From: Granulicella sapmiensis
GTDB lineage: Bacteria; Acidobacteriota; Terriglobia; Terriglobales; Acidobacteriaceae
DNA length: 64,000 bases
Direction: 5' to 3'
Assembly: GCA_026225395.1 (NCBI GenBank)
Contig: JAMFSR010000035.1
Location: 62,001-126,000, forward strand
Shown here: piece after piece, positions 59,706 to 64,000 of the stretch
Numbering within the stretch: the first letter of the stretch is position 1
Layout: every line of letters begins with the position of its first letter
Position numbers and translations under genes: made by a program
Notes under the pieces: model-generated
Database searches by the model: none
What the model saw: the letters and a program-made list of their open reading frames with translations, nothing else
Told to the model about the DNA's origin: nothing

Positions 59706-61037
59706 ATGGCGGGGACTACGGTGCAGGAGCGAGAGGCGCTCAATACGGAAGAGTGCTGGGCACTATTGGAACGCGTTGCGGCGAGTAGTCATCTAAGGCG
59801 CGCAGCCCGATTGCAGGAGCTTCTCCACTATCTCGGGAAGCGATCCTTGAAAGATCATTTCGAGACAGTCCATGAACAGATGGTAGGTGTCGAGGTCTTC
59901 CGCCGTCCCGAAGGATATGACACCAGCGCAGACAACATTGTTCGTACAAGCGTAAGTGAACTGCGGAAGCGGATCGACGCTTACTTCAACTCCGAGGGCG
60001 TCGACGAGACGCTCACCATGGAAATCCCCCGATGGAACTACGTTCCGGTCTTCAAGTACCGTCCCGCGGTTCCTCAGATTCCCATCGCGCCGTCTTTCTT
60101 AAGCGAAGCGCCCATTCAAGATTTGGCCGAGGCTTCCCCAGAAACTCTGTGGGGTTCTCGCCGGCATCATTGGATGGCGGCGTCGTTGGCGGCAAGCGTA
60201 CTGATAATGATCGTGCTTGCCGCCAGCTACAGCTATCTCTGGATTCAATACCGGAGCTTGCATCGCTCCTTGTACGCCTGGCAGTACGATCCGACGGTCT
60301 CGGCCCTATGGACCGATATTCTGAACGCCAGCCCCGATACGGACGTCGTCCTTGCCGACGCATCCTTCGGTCTGCTGCAGGACTTCAATAAGAAGGCTTT
60401 TCCGTTCGACGACTATCTGAATCGCAGTTATATGAGCGAGCTTCAGCGCCAGAATCCAAGCCCGGAGATGCAAACCCTGCTGAGCCGTGTTGTGCGCTGG
60501 AACCTGGGCAGCCAGGACGAATTCAAGCTGGCGCATCGCATTATGGGTCTCGACCCACTGGACAAAAAGATCCATCTCTACAATGCCCGCGACTATATGC
60601 CGGACCTTACCAATCGCGACAATGTAATTCTAATCGGCGCCAAAATCTCTAATCCATGGGATGATCTGTTCGAAGGTCGGATGAATTTCACTGTTAACTT
60701 CGACAGTGATGGTTCAATTTCAGTGCTCAACCGCGCGCCCATCACTGGGGAACAACCGATCTATTCCCAGTCGAACTCCGTCCAGTACTGCGTCATCAGC
60801 TATCTTCCCAACCCCGGCCACAACGGCCTGGTACTGATGATCGAAGGTACCGGTGCCGAAGCCACGGAAGCGGCCGGAAATTTTCTTCTCTCGGAGAAAC
60901 AGCTATCCAGCTTTAAGAGAGCTCTGCACGTCGAGCGGCTCCCCTACTTTGAAGTCTTGCTGAAAGTATCTTCCGTACAAGGAACGCCTCTTGCCGCAAC
61001 CGTTGAGGCATACCGTGCCTATCCAAATCTGCACTGA
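59706..61037 (+). CDS. ToxR-like membrane-anchored regulator (N-terminal winged-helix-like domain, one helix, periplasmic domain)
   Basis: The 443-residue protein starts at ATG 59706. Residues about 15-120 form a domain common in Acidobacteria, seen here as RAARLQELLHYLGKRSL, GVEVFRRPEGYDTSADNIV, RTSVSELRKRIDAYF and MEIPRWNYVPVF; in related proteins it precedes membrane helices or signalling domains and resembles a winged helix. One membrane helix lies at about 157-180 (MAASLAASVLIMIVLAASYS). The remaining 260 residues are outside and lack a known motif. I infer a one-component sensor that binds DNA while membrane-bound. It is divergent from a TonB receptor gene. Confidence 0.72.
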   Translation: MAGTTVQEREALNTEECWALLERVAASSHLRRAARLQELLHYLGKRSLKDHFETVHEQMVGVEVFRRPEGYDTSADNIVRTSVSELRKRIDAYFNSEGVDETLTMEIPRWNYVPVFKYRPAVPQIPIAPSFLSEAPIQDLAEASPETLWGSRRHHWMAASLAASVLIMIVLAASYSYLWIQYRSLHRSLYAWQYDPTVSALWTDILNASPDTDVVLADASFGLLQDFNKKAFPFDDYLNRSYMSELQRQNPSPEMQTLLSRVVRWNLGSQDEFKLAHRIMGLDPLDKKIHLYNARDYMPDLTNRDNVILIGAKISNPWDDLFEGRMNFTVNFDSDGSISVLNRAPITGEQPIYSQSNSVQYCVISYLPNPGHNGLVLMIEGTGAEATEAAGNFLLSEKQLSSFKRALHVERLPYFEVLLKVSSVQGTPLAATVEAYRAYPNLH

Positions 61038-61091
61038 GATTTTCGTCCCTGGCACGTGCAGAGCACCGTTCTTCGAGCTCACATCCGCGCA

Positions 61092-61409
61092 TTAGTCGAG
61101 GTGAAACACTTCTGGCAGAGGCGCCATATGATCATCTGGGCCAAGGTTCTCAAGATTCTCAAAAAAAGGTGCCATCTCAGCCTGCCAGCGCTCATTTACC
61201 GAATAGCTTTTCATCGCCGCGCAGCAGCGGGCAAAATCCTCTGCCTCCAGATAGCCGACCAGCAACCCGTCATCGCGAAGGAAGAGCGAATAGTTCTTCC
61301 ATCCAGTCTCGCGTAAAGCCTCCTGGAGTTCAGGCCAGACCTCAGCATGCCGTGTTCTGTACTCCTCAACTCGCTCCGGTGTAACCTTCAATAAAAAACA
61401 AGTTCGCAT
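61092..61409 (-). CDS. rhaM: L-rhamnose mutarotase
   Basis: The 105-residue protein matches the RhaM family in full: MRTCFLLKVTPERVEEYRTR, then HAEVWPELQEALRETGWKNY, YLEAEDFARCCAAM and ERWQAEMAPFFE. Tyr17 and His21 occupy the positions of the catalytic pair of known mutarotases. It converts alpha- and beta-L-rhamnopyranose. It lies 74 bases after the six-hairpin glycosidase gene on the same strand, which suggests that this operon releases or handles rhamnose. No rhamnose isomerase or kinase is in the window. Confidence 0.92.
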   Translation of the reverse strand: MRTCFLLKVTPERVEEYRTRHAEVWPELQEALRETGWKNYSLFLRDDGLLVGYLEAEDFARCCAAMKSYSVNERWQAEMAPFFENLENLGPDDHMAPLPEVFHLD

Positions 61410-61483
61410 GTTCTTCCTTCCTTATTCTGCAATACAAATTCAGAGAATCTCGATCACAAATCAATGCTCGGTATCGGACAAAA

Positions 61484-63406
61484 TCACGTAGCAGACGATG
61501 CCAGGAAATCTCCGTGCCAAGCGGTCCCATTTTGTCGAACCGCAACAGCAAGCAGTGTGTAGTAGTTGTCCACTAGGAACCCTTCATAGCCCATCGGAGT
61601 TCCGTTCCAGCGCCTCCAGTCATTCGACCGCCCCTTCGCATCGCGCCCTTCAAATCCGGCTTTGTCATATTCGTCGAGCATGGCGAAGAGAATTCTGTCC
61701 GCCTCTTCTCTGCGGCCCAGATCGTAGAGCGCGGCAAGCGTGAAGAAAGCAAAACAGCCTGTAGCTCCGCCGTTCTCGTAGTTCTGAAAGCCGTCGGAAT
61801 TGTCCGGCAATACACCGCCTCCGAAGTGTCCATCAGGAGCCTTGTGTACATAGTCCTTGAGTGCAACCGTGATCAGGTTGCCGGGCAGTCCCATATTGAA
61901 CTTGTCGTAACCGACGTCTTTCATCTTGGCGAGCAGCCTGTCCATAATGGCGTTCGCTTGGGGCTTCGTCACCAATCCGTAATGGATAGCTATGCCATTG
62001 ACCCACAAGAAATAGTAGTCATGAAGTTGACCGTCGGCGCTGCGCCAGCCACCAAGCACTCCGGTTGTTGGGTTGTAGAAACAGGCATAATAGGCGCGGC
62101 GCAGCTTTTCTGCAGCTGCCCTATACCGCGAGGCATCGGAGGTCTTGTTCAGCTTCGCTGCCATCGCAGCCAGGTCCCGAAGGGAACGATAGGCCAGTGC
62201 ATTCCCGTAAGCATCTTCATGCCCGAACCCGATGGTATCCCACCAATTCGACGGTCTGACCATAGGAAAACCGTTTGGCCATATGCCGGAGTTACCGCTG
62301 ATGCTGTATTTGAAAAGACCATTTCCGTCAGTATCGGTAGCCATCATGGATTCGCCCCAGCCGCGAATACCCTCATAGTTTGAAGCCAGCCATTCATCAT
62401 TTCCGGCCGCGCGGCTACAGTTGCCCGCTGCAATCAACAACGACGGAAACGTGTCAGCAGAGGCAGTCGGGAAATTACCGGGCATAGGCAGGCCGTAGGC
62501 TGTTCCTCCGGCCAGAATTCTATCCAGCGTCACGCGCACCAGATCGAGAGCCGTCAAAGCCTCCGCCAATGGAGGCGTCAATGCAGCGATATCGCTAAAT
62601 TCGTAGTAACAGAAAGCACAGGATGTACTTGCAGTGTTGTTGGCTAGGCCGGCATATCCTGGGTTCATCTGCAGGATGTTCAGCCAGTTGCGGCGGAACG
62701 CGTCGAAGCGGACATCATCGGCGATCCCGGGTAAATCGGGATAGACCGCCGTTACATCCAACGTGTAGACCACGCGTTTATGCTCGAAGCTTGCGCCTGG
62801 AAGCATGAGCGTTGCGTTAGGCTGGTGCCAGGTCGACTGGTATGTCAATCCAAGATTCGGAACATTCGCGACGATCCGCACCGAACCCTGGTCGGGAAAG
62901 TGTAGAAGCGCAGGAAGCGCTACTAAATTATTTCTTCGAAAAACGCCGAGCAGAGTACTGTGAACCTGCGGCAGGACGAAATGAAAGCTCATCGGAACGG
63001 ATTCGAAGCCCGGCGACCATTCCGAGGTCAACACGATCCTCTTACTGGTAAATTCAACCGTCCATTCCGGCACAGCATCCTTCTCCGCCATAGCCGAGCG
63101 GTATTCAACGCGAAGGCTTCCGTTGGATGGGAAGCTCGCCGAACGAAAGCCGGAAGTCGAGCTCTTAGCGTTCACGATATTGGGGCCACGCCGGCCCTTT
63201 CCCAGACCATCGATACTCCACGCTGTGAACTCCGGGGCATCCCCGGACAACTCCGCCGACATGCTATCGGATGTGAAGCGCAGTCCAATCGCGCCATTTA
63301 CGTCCGTAGTATCTGCCAGAGACACGTCTTCAAAAAGCGACGGTAGGAGCATCCACGTTGCCGCGCTGGTGATTGCGGACTTCAGGAATTTTCTACGCCC
63401 ACTCAT
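61484..63406 (-). CDS. Six-hairpin glycosidase superfamily protein with Tat signal (family unassigned)
   Basis: The 640-residue protein has a twin-arginine signal (MSGRRKFLKSAITSAATWML). Residues about 45-250 form a beta-sandwich, as in many (alpha/alpha)6 glycosidases. The toroid follows with ADTFPSLLIAAGNCSRAAG, TDTDGNGLFKYS, NWWDTIGFGHEDAYGNALAY, and DNSDGFQNYENGGATGCFAF. Asp and Glu in NWWDTIGFGHED and NYENGG are candidate catalytic residues. The layout recalls GH78-like or related inverting enzymes, but I could not assign a family. It begins seven bases after the GH105 stop codon and precedes rhaM, so a rhamnose- or uronate-containing substrate is likely. Confidence 0.78.
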   Translation of the reverse strand: MSGRRKFLKSAITSAATWMLLPSLFEDVSLADTTDVNGAIGLRFTSDSMSAELSGDAPEFTAWSIDGLGKGRRGPNIVNAKSSTSGFRSASFPSNGSLRVEYRSAMAEKDAVPEWTVEFTSKRIVLTSEWSPGFESVPMSFHFVLPQVHSTLLGVFRRNNLVALPALLHFPDQGSVRIVANVPNLGLTYQSTWHQPNATLMLPGASFEHKRVVYTLDVTAVYPDLPGIADDVRFDAFRRNWLNILQMNPGYAGLANNTASTSCAFCYYEFSDIAALTPPLAEALTALDLVRVTLDRILAGGTAYGLPMPGNFPTASADTFPSLLIAAGNCSRAAGNDEWLASNYEGIRGWGESMMATDTDGNGLFKYSISGNSGIWPNGFPMVRPSNWWDTIGFGHEDAYGNALAYRSLRDLAAMAAKLNKTSDASRYRAAAEKLRRAYYACFYNPTTGVLGGWRSADGQLHDYYFLWVNGIAIHYGLVTKPQANAIMDRLLAKMKDVGYDKFNMGLPGNLITVALKDYVHKAPDGHFGGGVLPDNSDGFQNYENGGATGCFAFFTLAALYDLGRREEADRILFAMLDEYDKAGFEGRDAKGRSNDWRRWNGTPMGYEGFLVDNYYTLLAVAVRQNGTAWHGDFLASSAT

Positions 63407-63413
63407 ACTTCTC

Positions 63414-64000
63414 TTATCTCCCACTTCTTTTGCTCAATTGGTTCACCTCGGAACCTGCAAGCAAAAACGCGCCCACTCCAAAAACGTAACTGGAGCTCTC
63501 GGTATACGCACCCGGAGCTTCACCAACCGGCTGAATACATCCAAGCCGTCCGTCCGCGTAGATGTGGTGTACCAGTCCTGCCCAGCCGTTCTTCACCACC
63601 GGATCGAATCGCTTGGCATCGAGCACATGATGATTGATCCCCCATGCCATCGCATAAACAAAAAACGCCGAGCCCGACACTTCCGGATAGCGATAGTCGT
63701 CGGCATCGAGCAACCCCGCTCTCCACAACCCATCCGGGCTTTGTAGCGTCGCCACCGAGTCCGCCATCTGTTTGAACTTCTCTAGATAAAAGGTTCGATC
63801 CGGTGAGTTTGCCGGAAGCGTCTCCAGCACACGCACCAGCCCCCCCATCACCCACCCATTACCTCTCGACCAGAAGACCTTCCGGCCGTTCTTCTCACGC
63901 TTATCAAAGTAGTTCTTGTCACGGAAGAACAGACGCTCCTGCGGGTCCCAAAGCAGGTCCGAGGTCACTTTCCATTCGTGGTCCATATAACCGACATATT
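63414..64000 (-). CDS. GH105 unsaturated uronyl hydrolase (C-terminal part, cut by window end)
   Basis: The reading frame is open to the edge of the window; the visible 195 residues are the C-terminal half of a GH105 enzyme. VFWSRGNGWVMGGLVRVLE, DGLWRAGLLDADDYRYPEVS, GSAFFVYAMAWGIN and YADGRLGCIQPVGEAP align closely with the GH105 half of the fusion protein at 4481-6493. The N-terminal part, including the main catalytic Asp, is outside. It is followed at seven bases by the six-hairpin glycosidase. It probably removes unsaturated uronic acid from lyase products. Confidence 0.92.
   Translation of the reverse strand, partial: YVGYMDHEWKVTSDLLWDPQERLFFRDKNYFDKREKNGRKVFWSRGNGWVMGGLVRVLETLPANSPDRTFYLEKFKQMADSVATLQSPDGLWRAGLLDADDYRYPEVSGSAFFVYAMAWGINHHVLDAKRFDPVVKNGWAGLVHHIYADGRLGCIQPVGEAPGAYTESSSYVFGVGAFLLAGSEVNQLSKRSGR

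Noticed and set aside
1..64000. Mobile elements, prophage genes, tRNA and rRNA genes
   Set aside because: No transposase, integrase, phage structural protein, terminal inverted repeat pair or RNA-gene sequence was recognised on either strand.

Overview
The window looks like a chromosome segment of a carbohydrate-degrading acidobacterium of the Terriglobales type (Granulicella, Terriglobus or Edaphobacter-like). This is inferred from four very large Oar-like TonB-dependent receptors with an N-terminal carboxypeptidase-regulatory domain and no SusD partner, a VWFA-related protein of acidobacterial style, moderately high GC content and the enzyme repertoire. I saw no rRNA, tRNA, CRISPR array, insertion sequence or prophage.

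Region 1 (1-12136) is a pectin / rhamnogalacturonan-I locus. It holds the end of a TonB receptor, a PL22 oligogalacturonate lyase, and a minus-strand operon of GH106 alpha-L-rhamnosidase, GH28 polygalacturonase and a GH105-CE12 fusion. A second CE12 esterase is divergent from that operon. Together these could cut, deacetylate and finish oligomers of the backbone.

Region 2 (12212-19490) is more general. It contains TauE/SafE plus DUF1634, an aquaporin, a GMC oxidoreductase and a BlaI - M56 peptidase - HtrA/DegQ stress operon. The same palindrome occurs at the blaI promoter and again just inside the htrA coding sequence.

Region 3 (19958-27173) has a LacI regulator, a true formylglycine-generating enzyme without a visible sulfatase, a TonB receptor and a divergent MurR/RpiR regulator, with operator-like palindromes in both divergent gaps.

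Region 4 (27189-64000) is almost entirely on the minus strand. A tight operon runs GH38 mannosidase - DUF5107/TPR giant - sugar porter - aldose epimerase - KdpD-like kinase - beta-lactamase-fold protein. Upstream lie a heparinase II/III-like protein, an alginate-lyase/beta-helix fusion, a six-hairpin glycosidase, a VWFA protein, a TonB receptor, a GH79-like enzyme with sheet repeats, another TonB receptor, RhaM, a second six-hairpin glycosidase and a truncated GH105. The set suggests uronic-acid and rhamnose-containing plant or microbial polysaccharides.

The most novel item is around 54500-59700. A regulatory module with inverted repeats and a TonB-type ribosome-binding site is present twice, once between a ToxR-like membrane-anchored regulator and its divergent TonB receptor, and once in front of the GH79-like gene. 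A second duplicated leader links the GH79-like gene to the next TonB receptor.
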